Position numbers and translations under genes: made by a program. Below the pieces are notes generated by a model, which was not told the DNA's origin, did no database searches, and saw nothing but the letters and a program-made list of their open reading frames with translations. From DATKDP01 sp035546335 (lineage in GTDB: Bacteria; Acidobacteriota; Thermoanaerobaculia; Gp7-AA8): 17,201 bases of DNA. The first letter of the stretch is position 1; each line of letters starts with the position of its first letter. Positions 1 to 7,676 of the stretch are shown piece after piece. The stretch lies in the NCBI GenBank assembly GCA_035546335.1, contig DATKDP010000061.1, positions 1 to 17,201 on the forward strand, in the 5' to 3' direction.

Positions 1-304
1 ATAGAAAATTGATAAACTAATAGGGTAATACACATTCGGCGAACAGTCAGTCCTGCCTATCTTCTTGGGATGGATATGTTTCGCCGGAGCCGGCGTTCAG
101 GAACCGGGGCCTATCCAGTAAACTACCGCTAGAGGCTAGAGCTGCTATCTGATATTCGACCTTCGCCTCTCGCATCGAGCCCCACCCCCGCCTCGATAAG
201 CTAAGCTAGGGCCACTCTCTGCAATCTGGCACTACTATTCATCGTCTCTCGTCTCTCGTCTCTCGTCTCTCGCTTCGAGCCTCGAGCCCCGCCGCCTCGC
301 CGCC
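1..304. other. Intergenic left edge, no gene recognised
   Basis: No convincing reading frame is seen on either strand. The first 40 bases are much more AT-rich than the rest of the window. A short perfect hairpin, CGCCGG-AG-CCGGCG, lies at 82-95 without a T-tract, so it is not a clear terminator. Bases around 130-160 hold degenerate heptamers (GCTAGAG twice, then CTGCTAT and CTGATAT) that resemble the arrays at 1893-2055. A clean GTCTCTC array follows at 244-271, just beyond the 3' end of the membrane protein gene. Confidence 0.6.
244..271. repeat. Heptanucleotide tandem array (GTCTCTC)x4
   Basis: Four exact copies of the 7-mer GTCTCTC are read directly from the sequence. The array lies about 34 bp past the stop codon of the minus-strand membrane protein gene. 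It is one of several unrelated 7-bp arrays in the first 5 kb of the window. Confidence 0.9.
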
Positions 305-1867
305 CTACCGCCCCCCTCCCCACATCCTCTCCAGCACGCGACCTCTTCCCAGCTCACGCTCTGCACGTTGCAGTTCCTCTCTCGCCGCCGCCGGATCGCG
401 AAAAGACGGATTTGGAGCGTCGGGAACGAGATGACGATACTCGATCTCTCGAAGCAGCTGCGGATCGTGCTCGCTACGGCGCGCGAAGACCATGGCGAGA
501 TCGTCGAACGCGACGAGCGCCCAGGCGCTGCGCGGGAAGTAGACGAGCGAGGCAGGAAGATACGTCCGCTCGCGTGTGACGGCGTCGATCACCTCGATCC
601 GGTCCGGCCGATATTCCTCGACTGCGAGAGCGACTCGATACTTTCGAAGCAGAGCCTCCCACGCACGTCCGTCCTGTCGCGCAATCTCGTACTCGCCGAG
701 ATAGGTCGAATAGAGCTCGTTCCGTCCGTCGTGCAGAACGCGCCGCTCGGGATAGAACGTCCAGATCAGATAGCCGCCGAACTGGTCGGCGTTGAAAATG
801 TTTCCTCCGAGCCCGCTGCGCTCGAGTGCAGCCACCGCTCGAAGCGGAAAGAATCGGCTGTCGATTCCGGCCGCCGGAGGCTCCCCGGCGATCCGGACGA
901 GGAGCGCAGCAACGAGCGCGAGGAGCGCGACTCGACGGATGACGATGCTCCGCGCCGGTGGGAGCAGCGGGGCGATGAGGAGTGGATAGGCGGCGTATAG
1001 GAGCGGCTGTTCACGAACCTGCCGGAACGCGAGGACCGCGAGGAAGAGAAAGACAAGCAGGCGCGGAAACAACTCTCGCCTCCGGACGAGGATGAATGCG
1101 ACGATCGCGATCGCCGTGGAGACATAGAGAAGCGGGAACTGCATCGGCAGACTCACCGACCACTCGACGTTGACGAATTCCTGCTTGCCAATCGTCGCCA
1201 CGAGAGCGATCGGCGCGGTGATCGCCGCGATTCCGTATGGATTGACGAGTAGCCCGGCGAGGCTCGAGGCGATCATGATCGCCCGACGGACCAGCTCCCG
1301 CAGCGTTCGATCGCGGGCGGCGAGCTCGCCGAGAAGAACCGCCCCTGCGAGGAGCGGAGCGAGAAGGGCGGAAGGATGCAGATTGATCCATGCGATCGAG
1401 ACGATCGCATAGAGAATGATGGACCTTCGGGACGGCCGTTCCAGCAGAATTCCGACAGCGATCAAAACGAGGAGAGCAGCAACAGCTGACGGGCGTTCGC
1501 CTAGAAGAGGTGCGGCTCCGAGCCAGCAGAGGATCGCGAGCAGCAGCGTGTTGATTGGATCGGCCTTTCGCGTCGCCCATCCGAATCCGAGCGCGAAGAT
1601 CGCCCCGACGAGGACCGCTCGGGCAAGAGCGATCGCCGTCGTACCGCCCAGAGACCAGATCGCGTGGAGCAGCACCTCGAAAAGCCATTCTCCGTTGATC
1701 CACGGAGTGGGATCGGTGGCGACGGCGAGCGGATCGGTCAGCGGCAGCGCGCGATGCTCGACGATCCAGCGGCCGGTCGCGAGATGCCAGAACGAATCGT
1801 AGCTGCGGATCGGACGGAGCGAGGCGACCACCAGAATCAGGAAAACAAGAGCAGCCTTCCCGCGCAT
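305..1867 (-). CDS. Polytopic membrane protein, GT-C glycosyltransferase-like
   Basis: About 520 aa. Residues 1 to about 340 are mostly hydrophobic, with around ten probable membrane segments. The rest is a soluble C-terminal domain. The first external loop carries DSFWHLATGRW and, further on, WINGEWLFE. An acidic residue in this loop is typical of GT-C enzymes of the lipid-linked sugar type. The C-terminal domain holds FGGYLIW, YPERRV and HDGRNELY, a signature I associate with uncharacterised membrane proteins of similar build. The substrate cannot be told. The frame opens with GTG at 1873, two codons before ATG at 1867. I chose the ATG because a TATACT box sits only 8 nt upstream, which suggests a leaderless message. 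The gene is monocistronic as seen, and repeat arrays flank both ends. Confidence 0.7.
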   Translation of the reverse strand: MRGKAALVFLILVVASLRPIRSYDSFWHLATGRWIVEHRALPLTDPLAVATDPTPWINGEWLFEVLLHAIWSLGGTTAIALARAVLVGAIFALGFGWATRKADPINTLLLAILCWLGAAPLLGERPSAVAALLVLIAVGILLERPSRRSIILYAIVSIAWINLHPSALLAPLLAGAVLLGELAARDRTLRELVRRAIMIASSLAGLLVNPYGIAAITAPIALVATIGKQEFVNVEWSVSLPMQFPLLYVSTAIAIVAFILVRRRELFPRLLVFLFLAVLAFRQVREQPLLYAAYPLLIAPLLPPARSIVIRRVALLALVAALLVRIAGEPPAAGIDSRFFPLRAVAALERSGLGGNIFNADQFGGYLIWTFYPERRVLHDGRNELYSTYLGEYEIARQDGRAWEALLRKYRVALAVEEYRPDRIEVIDAVTRERTYLPASLVYFPRSAWALVAFDDLAMVFARRSEHDPQLLREIEYRHLVPDAPNPSFRDPAAAREELQRAERELGRGRVLERMWGGGR

Positions 1868-1874
1868 CGTCACC

Positions 1875-1880
1875 AGTATA
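1875..1880 (-). promoter_or_regulatory. -10 box TATACT of the membrane protein gene
   Basis: TATACT is read on the minus strand, with its last base 8 nt before ATG 1867. The region where a -35 element would fall (about 1898-1903) lies inside the GAGGCTG array and does not resemble TTGACA. No Shine-Dalgarno sequence fits between the box and the start codon. The site is supported by position and consensus only. Confidence 0.45.
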
Positions 1881-1892
1881 GGGGCTTGGCGA

Positions 1893-1955
1893 GAGGCTGG
1901 AGGCTGGAGGCTGGAGGCTGGAGGCTGGAGGCTGGAGGCTGGAGGCTGGAGGCTA
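1893..1955. repeat. Heptanucleotide array (GAGGCTG)x8 + GAGGCTA
   Basis: Nine consecutive 7-bp units with no interruption; only the last differs, by one base. The unit contains no stop codon, so all three plus frames stay open through it. It lies in the promoter side of the membrane protein gene. It is complementary to the CCTCCAG units at 2017-2055, so the two arrays could pair into a long hairpin. Confidence 0.95.
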
Positions 1956-1973
1956 GAGAGGCGAGAGACAAAT

Positions 1974-2010
1974 GGCAGATGGCAGATATGGCAGATAGCA
2001 GATAGCAGAA
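1974..2010. repeat. Heptanucleotide array GGCAGAT/AGCAGAT
   Basis: Five units (GGCAGAT, GGCAGAT, then after AT, GGCAGAT, AGCAGAT, AGCAGAA). The 14 bases at 1997-2010 recur exactly as the reverse complement at 4640-4653, beyond the adenosine deaminase gene. Confidence 0.9.
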
Positions 2011-2016
2011 CGGTGG

Positions 2017-2055
2017 CCTCGAGCCTCCAGCCTCTAGCCTCCAGCTAGCCTCCAG
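2017..2055. repeat. Inverted heptamer array CCTCCAG
   Basis: Units CCTCGAG, CCTCCAG, CCTCTAG, CCTCCAG, a CTAG insertion, then CCTCCAG. This is the reverse complement of the GAGGCTG family upstream. The CTA at 2045-2047 is the TAG stop of the DUF4097 gene, so the array encodes the last four residues (EAGG) and the stop of that protein. Confidence 0.9.
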
Positions 2056-2836
2056 CCTCGCGCCGCTCGACGCGGACACTCCCGTTCACCGTCGTCAGCT
2101 CCAGCGGGAACTCGCCGCCGTTGATGGCTCCGCCGGCACGACTGCCGGATCCGCGGGACGAGGTGACCTCGAGAGGGATGTTCGATTTGAACGAGCCGTT
2201 GACCTGCGAGACGTCGAAGGTAAACGACGAGTCGGCAGGGAGGGAAACGACGATCGAACCGTTGACCGTCTTGAGGCGCGCTCCGCGAAATTCTTCGGCG
2301 AACTCCGCGCGCACGCGACCATTGACCGTCCGCGCAGTCAACTCGCCGCCACGCAACATCACGTCGATCGCTCCGTTGACGGAGCGTACCACCGTCCTGC
2401 CATCGACGCCGGAGATCTGGATCCGCCCGTTGACGTTCGTCACGTTCAGATTCATCCGCGGTGGAACGATCAGATCGTAGTCGACACGTGCAGTGTTCCT
2501 TCTCACGAAGGGAATGATGACGATCGAACGACGACGCTGCCGCCGCTCGCTGATGAGCAGCCGGTCGCCGTCGAGCCTCGTCGACACGAGCCCGCGCTCG
2601 ATCTCCCGCTCCGTTCGGCGCCCGCGCACGCGGACCCGCGCCTTCAGCTGGATCGTTTCCACATCCTCGGCGACGATGTCCACGCGGCCGTGCACCGCGT
2701 CGATCTCCACACTCGTCACTCCGGCGGCCGGCCACTGCTGCTCGATCACGGCCGTCCGCCGCTCGCCCGACTGGCGGCACCCGGCCACGAGGATGAGGGT
2801 GGCTGCGACGGCGATCGTTCGAAGATGACTCGACAT
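2045..2836 (-). CDS. DUF4097-type beta-repeat lipoprotein
   Basis: 263 aa from ATG 2836. The N-terminus is a short basic, hydrophobic signal ending in the lipobox LVAGC at residues 16-20, so it should be lipidated at Cys20 and exported. The rest is built of repeated strands carrying VNGR, VNGA and VNGS (for example NVNGRIQIS, SVNGAIDV, TVNGRVRAE, TVNGSIVVS, QVNGSFKSN, TVNGSVRVE). This is the hallmark of the DUF4097 / adhesin-like right-handed beta fold. The frame extends to 2962, but only the 2836 start places the signal peptide at the terminus. The role is unknown, and members are often envelope proteins. It is divergent from the RDD gene with a 102-bp gap. Its last codons lie in a heptamer array. 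Confidence 0.8.
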   Translation of the reverse strand: MSSHLRTIAVAATLILVAGCRQSGERRTAVIEQQWPAAGVTSVEIDAVHGRVDIVAEDVETIQLKARVRVRGRRTEREIERGLVSTRLDGDRLLISERRQRRRSIVIIPFVRRNTARVDYDLIVPPRMNLNVTNVNGRIQISGVDGRTVVRSVNGAIDVMLRGGELTARTVNGRVRAEFAEEFRGARLKTVNGSIVVSLPADSSFTFDVSQVNGSFKSNIPLEVTSSRGSGSRAGGAINGGEFPLELTTVNGSVRVERREAGG

Positions 2837-2879
2837 GGCGGATACTCGATGAATCCTGATGAGCATTAACGAATTCCGC

Positions 2880-2895
2880 GGGGAAAGGTTTCCCC
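2880..2895. promoter_or_regulatory. 16-bp inverted repeat between divergent genes
   Basis: GGGGAAA-GG-TTTCCCC is a 7-bp perfect inverted repeat centred in the 102-bp gap between the divergent DUF4097 and RDD genes, about 22 bp upstream of the RDD -10 box. Its position suits an operator acting on one or both promoters. No regulator can be assigned. Confidence 0.4.
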
Positions 2896-2917
2896 GGCAC
2901 CCTGCGGGCAACCGATT

Positions 2918-2923
2918 TATACT
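2918..2923 (+). promoter_or_regulatory. -10 box TATACT of the RDD gene
   Basis: TATACT ends 16 nt before ATG 2939, which predicts a leader of under 10 nt. No clear -35 element is seen 17 bp upstream, and no good Shine-Dalgarno sequence lies in the leader. Confidence 0.4.
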
Positions 2924-2938
2924 GCGGATCGCTCCGCC

Positions 2939-3349
2939 ATGCGCTCCGACAAGGGTTCTCAACTGCCTCTGCTTCGTTTCGCCGCATTCGTTCTCGACAC
3001 CCTTTCGCTGGCCCTGCTCCTCATCATCCCGGCGACCGTGATCAGTTACGGAGCGGTCTGGCTCGGCGGCGGGACCAAGTGGATCAGCATCGTCTGGTAC
3101 GTGGCGCTTCTGATCCTGCTGCTCGGCACGCTCTTCCGCGACGGATGGAAGGGGCGATCGCCGGGAAAGCGGCTTCTCGGCCTTCGCATCACGACTCGAA
3201 GCGGAAAGTCCTGCGGCTGGTTTCGATCATTCGCCCGCAATCTTCCCCTCCTGATTCCCCCCTGGTTGCTCATCGAGATCCTGCTCGTCGCCCTCGATCG
3301 CAACAGAACCGGCGACCGGATCGCCGGCACCGTCGTGAGGGAAGAGTGA
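2939..3349 (+). CDS. RDD family integral membrane protein
   Basis: 136 aa. The RDD signature is present: RFAAFVLDTL near residues 13-22, the loop GWKGRSPGKRLLGLRI around 66-81, and RTGDRIAG near 122-130. Three hydrophobic stretches (about 14-37, 48-66 and 103-119) give the usual three-helix small membrane protein. Family members are implicated in transport or envelope homeostasis, but the function here is unknown. It is transcribed away from the DUF4097 lipoprotein. The stop TGA (3347-3349) is formed by the first two units of a GAAGAGT heptamer array, so the terminal EE* comes from repeat sequence. Confidence 0.85.
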   Translation: MRSDKGSQLPLLRFAAFVLDTLSLALLLIIPATVISYGAVWLGGGTKWISIVWYVALLILLLGTLFRDGWKGRSPGKRLLGLRITTRSGKSCGWFRSFARNLPLLIPPWLLIEILLVALDRNRTGDRIAGTVVREE

Positions 3350-3375
3350 AGGGTGAAAGGTGAAGAGTGAAGAGC
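3341..3375. repeat. Heptanucleotide array GAAGAGT/GAAGGGT
   Basis: Five units: GAAGAGT, GAAGGGT, GAAAGGT, GAAGAGT, GAAGAGC. It begins in the last codons of the RDD gene and abuts the 93-bp repeats. It is the same family as the TTCACTC/TTCACCC array at 4678-4789 read on the other strand. Confidence 0.9.
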
Positions 3376-3377
3376 GC

Positions 3378-3587
3378 AGCGCCACCACCGGATTGACGCA
3401 CAACGGAACATGGAAGGGCCGGGGGCACCCCGAAGGGGTGAATGGAACCCAGCCGGTGGTGAGCGCGCACAGCGCCACCACCGGATCGACGCACAACGGA
3501 ACATGGAAGGGCCGGGGACACCCCGAAGGGGTGAATCGAATCCAGCCGGTGCTGAGCGCGCAGCGCCACCACCGGGGTGAACGGGCG
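3378..3587. repeat. 93-bp palindromic direct repeat, two copies plus a fragment
   Basis: Copy 1 is 3378-3470, copy 2 is 3471-3561, and a third truncated copy starts at 3562 and loses similarity after about 14 bases. Each full copy has outer arms CACCACCGG and CCGGTGGTG (copy 2 has one mismatch) and a perfect inner hairpin CACCCC-GAA-GGGGTG (3426-3440 and 3519-3533). Sequence between copies differs at only a few positions. The region stays open in several frames on both strands, so it can be mistaken for coding sequence. If GTG 3360 were used as the deaminase start, the repeats would encode a peptide with THNGTWKGRGHPEGVN twice. Confidence 0.9.
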
Positions 3588-4619
3588 ATGCGTACCATGA
3601 AGCCACGAAGCGACACGCGACTCCGCGGACGCCCTCCGATCGGGGTGACCGAGCTTCATCTCCATCTCGAGGGATCCCTCGCCCCGGAGAGCGCGATCGA
3701 GATCGCCGCGGCGCGCGGTCACGAATGGGGGAGCCTTCGCCCGCGCGAGCTCCGAAAGAGACTCCGTTATGCGTCGTTCGATGAATTTCTCACAGTCATC
3801 CGCGAGATGTGTGTGATCCTCTCCTCGTACGACGCGATCGAGCGCGCCGCCTGGGAGCTCTCGGCCCGGCTGGCGCACGACGGAGTCGAGTACGCCGAAG
3901 TCTATGCCTCCCCCTACATCTTCGTCCGCTGGGGAATGGACTTCGGAGAAACGCTTCGCGCCGTCGATCGCGGATTCGAGCGGGCCGAGGCGGAGGGGCT
4001 CACGCGATGCACGATCCTTCTCGACTCGGTACGTCAGTGGGGCGCCGAGGCAGCGGAGATCGTGCTCGACGGCTTCGAGAAGACCCGTCTCGCGCGAGTC
4101 GTCGGATTCGGACTCGGCGGCGAGGAAAGCGTTCCGCTCGAGACGTTCCGCGAGGTCTACGCCAGAGCCCGCGGTCTGGGACTCGGAACTGTGGTGCATG
4201 CTGGCGAGAGCGGGCCTGCGAGCGACGTGCGCATTGCGATCGACGGGCTGCGCACTGACCGGGTGGCCCACGGGATCCGAGCGATCGACGACGCGACCGT
4301 CCTCGATGAGATCGTCGCGCGGAAGATTCCGCTCGACCTTGCGATCACCAGCAACTACCGCACCGCGGTCGTCTCCGGAGAACATCCGATCCGGCGGCTG
4401 CTCGACGCGGGTGCCGTCGTCACACTCAGCACCGACGACCCGTCACTCTTCCGCACGTCTCTGCCGCGCGAGTACGCGCGTGCGTCGATGTTCGGATCCG
4501 CTCGGGACGACGAGTTGTGGCAGATCGCGCACAACGGTATCGATGCCGCATTCGCCCCTCCGGAGCTCAAGGCCTCGCTCCATCGAAAGGCAGAAGGCAG
4601 AAGGCATGAGCAATCATGA
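3588..4619 (+). CDS. Adenosine deaminase family metallohydrolase
   Basis: 343 aa from ATG 3588, preceded by GGGGTGA with 7-nt spacing; an ATG at 3597 is an alternative. The frame also opens at GTG 3360, but those 76 codons are palindromic repeat, so I exclude them. Metal and substrate motifs are in order: ELHLHLEGSL (HxH), GFGLGGEE, VHAGES (His, Glu), RVAHGI (His), and LSTDDPSLF (Asp-Asp). Length matches bacterial ADA-like enzymes of about 330-345 aa. The family deaminates adenosine, but close relatives act on adenine or 6-amino-6-deoxyfutalosine, and the motifs visible here do not decide among them. The final residues (KAEGRRHEQS) are encoded by AAGGCAG heptamers and may not belong to the ancestral protein. 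Confidence 0.8.
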   Translation: MRTMKPRSDTRLRGRPPIGVTELHLHLEGSLAPESAIEIAAARGHEWGSLRPRELRKRLRYASFDEFLTVIREMCVILSSYDAIERAAWELSARLAHDGVEYAEVYASPYIFVRWGMDFGETLRAVDRGFERAEAEGLTRCTILLDSVRQWGAEAAEIVLDGFEKTRLARVVGFGLGGEESVPLETFREVYARARGLGLGTVVHAGESGPASDVRIAIDGLRTDRVAHGIRAIDDATVLDEIVARKIPLDLAITSNYRTAVVSGEHPIRRLLDAGAVVTLSTDDPSLFRTSLPREYARASMFGSARDDELWQIAHNGIDAAFAPPELKASLHRKAEGRRHEQS

Positions 4620-4653
4620 GTAATGTTCTGCCATTCCCATTCTGCTATCTGCT
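4589..4653. repeat. GGCAGAA/AGCAGAT heptamers around the deaminase stop
   Basis: GGCAGAA, GGCAGAA and GGCATGA at 4589-4609 lie inside the last codons of the deaminase gene. On the opposite strand, 4640-4653 is an exact reverse complement of the 14 bases at 1997-2010. This is the same family as the 1974-2010 array. Confidence 0.75.
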
Positions 4654-4677
4654 ATTACCTCTCCAATCTGCTTTTCC

Positions 4678-4789
4678 TTCACCCTTCACCCTTCACCCTT
4701 CACTCTTCACTCTTCACTCTTCACCCTTCACTCTTCACCCTTCACTCTTCACCCTTCACTCTTCACCCTTCACTCTTCACTCTTCACTC
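4678..4789. repeat. Heptanucleotide array (TTCACCC/TTCACTC)x16
   Basis: Sixteen uninterrupted 7-bp units mixing TTCACCC and TTCACTC, partly alternating. It fills the gap between the convergent deaminase and transporter genes. On the minus strand the unit reads GAGTGAA/GGGTGAA, and it supplies the last codons and the TGA stop (4777-4779) of the NCS1 transporter. Confidence 0.95.
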
Positions 4790-6258
4790 TTCAGCGACTC
4801 GTCACTCGCCGCCTTCATCATGACGAGATAAACGACGAAGCTGACGAAGAAGGTGAAGAACCAGGCGTAGGTGTAGAGCGTGTCGAGTGGCCCGGGATCG
4901 GCCACCTGTCCGCCCGGTGTCATTGCCGCGCGCAGGAAACCGGGAATCACCGGCGTAACCGAGATCACCAGCGCCGCGATCGCGCGCCAGTTGAACCCGT
5001 TGCTGTAGCTGTACCGTCCGTCCATGCGAAAAAGATCTGCGAGCGATAGCTTGCGGCGGCGGAGCACCCAGTAGTCGGCAATGAGGATTCCGCCGATGGC
5101 CCCCATCAGACTCGAGTAGCCGATCAGCCAGGTGAAGATGTAGGCCGCGGCATCGGAGTAGAGCTTCCACGGCATCATCACGATTCCGATCACGGCGGTG
5201 ATCAGACCTCCGGTGACGTAGCTGATCCGCTTCGGACTGAGATTCGAGAAATCGTTCGCCGGGGAGACGACGTTCGCCGCCATGTTCGTCGTGAGCTGCG
5301 CGCAGAGCACGATGAGCGCGGCGAAGATGATCACCGGCGCGCTGCCAATCCGCGTCACGAGAACGACCGGGTCCCAGATCGCTTCGCCGAAGATCACGAT
5401 CGTCGCGCTGGTCACCGCGACGCCGATGAACGAAAAAGCGGTCATCGTGGTCGGAAGACCGAGCGCCTGCCCTGTCATCTGCGAACGCTGGCTTCGCGCA
5501 TAGCGCGTGAAGTCGGGAATGTTGAGACTGAGGGTCGCCCAGTAGCCGACGTTCGCCGTCAGCGCAGCGGGAAAGAGAGTCCAGAAGGGGGTCCCGCCGC
5601 TGCGGAGTCGCGTCGATTCCGCGAGTATGTGGGCGAGACCTCCGCCGTTTTGAATGCCCCAGAAGAGCAGGAGAATCCCGCCGAGGAGGAGCACCGGCGC
5701 AGCCCAGCTCTCCAGCACTTTGATCGCGTGGATGCCGCGGAGGATCACCAGAACCTGAATCACCCAGAAGAGCATGAAGGCGATGGCGCGCGAGCCCGGA
5801 ATCGCCGCCCATCCGCTCCAGGCGGCAGTCAGCAGCGCATCGAGCGCCAGACCGCCGATCCAGGTCTGAATGCCGAACCAGCCGCAGGCGACGATCGCGC
5901 GGAGGATCGCCGGAATGTTCGCGCCGCGCACGCCGAAGCTCGCCCGGCAGAGGACGGGGAACGAAACGCCGTAGCGCGTTCCGGCATGAGCGTTGAGGAC
6001 CATGGGAATCAGCACGATCACGTTTCCCAGGAGAATCGTCATCAGCGCCTGCCACCACGTCATCCCCTGGGTCATCAGTCCGGAGGCGAGCGTGTAGGTG
6101 GTGATGACCACGCTCATGCCGATCCAGAGCGCCGCGATGTTGTAGGTGGACCAGGTGCGCCGTTCGAGAGGTGTCGGGGCGAGGTCGGCATTCCAGAGCG
6201 GACTGTCTGATACGTTTTCCTTCAGTTCGACGAAATCGACCTTCGCAACGTCGGACAT
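4777..6258 (-). CDS. NCS1 family nucleobase/hydantoin:cation symporter
   Basis: 493 aa from ATG 6258, with GGAGGA 4-9 nt upstream; the longer frame to 6336 runs into hydA and is rejected. About 12 hydrophobic segments. NCS1 landmarks include NADLAPTP near the N-terminus, RASFGVRGANIPA, CGWFGIQTWIGG and LNIPDFTRYAR. In the hydantoin transporter Mhp1 the corresponding Trp, Gln and Asn positions contact substrate and sodium. It should import a pyrimidine, hydantoin or allantoin-type ring for the enzymes encoded just upstream. It is the fourth gene of the operon, 13 bp after hydA. The C-terminal KSEE* is read from the heptamer array. Confidence 0.88.
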   Translation of the reverse strand: MSDVAKVDFVELKENVSDSPLWNADLAPTPLERRTWSTYNIAALWIGMSVVITTYTLASGLMTQGMTWWQALMTILLGNVIVLIPMVLNAHAGTRYGVSFPVLCRASFGVRGANIPAILRAIVACGWFGIQTWIGGLALDALLTAAWSGWAAIPGSRAIAFMLFWVIQVLVILRGIHAIKVLESWAAPVLLLGGILLLFWGIQNGGGLAHILAESTRLRSGGTPFWTLFPAALTANVGYWATLSLNIPDFTRYARSQRSQMTGQALGLPTTMTAFSFIGVAVTSATIVIFGEAIWDPVVLVTRIGSAPVIIFAALIVLCAQLTTNMAANVVSPANDFSNLSPKRISYVTGGLITAVIGIVMMPWKLYSDAAAYIFTWLIGYSSLMGAIGGILIADYWVLRRRKLSLADLFRMDGRYSYSNGFNWRAIAALVISVTPVIPGFLRAAMTPGGQVADPGPLDTLYTYAWFFTFFVSFVVYLVMMKAASDESLKSEE

Positions 6259-6271
6259 GCGTTCCTCCACG

Positions 6272-7660
<1,389 letters not shown>

Positions 7661-7676
7661 CGGTACCTCCCGAATA

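Noticed and set aside
82..95. Intrinsic terminator at the left edge
   Set aside because: The CGCCGG-AG-CCGGCG stem has no T-tract and no adjacent gene end.
3360..3587. 76-residue N-terminal extension of the deaminase
   Set aside because: The codons are 7-bp units and 93-bp palindromic repeats; the family alignment begins after ATG 3588, which also has a Shine-Dalgarno-like GGGGTGA.
3378..3587. CRISPR array
   Set aside because: There are only two full copies, directly adjacent, 93 bp long and palindromic, with no spacers and no cas genes.
3270..4385. 371-codon minus-strand frame over the deaminase gene and the palindromic repeats
   Set aside because: It is antisense to the deaminase motifs and then runs into repeat sequence that is open in many frames.
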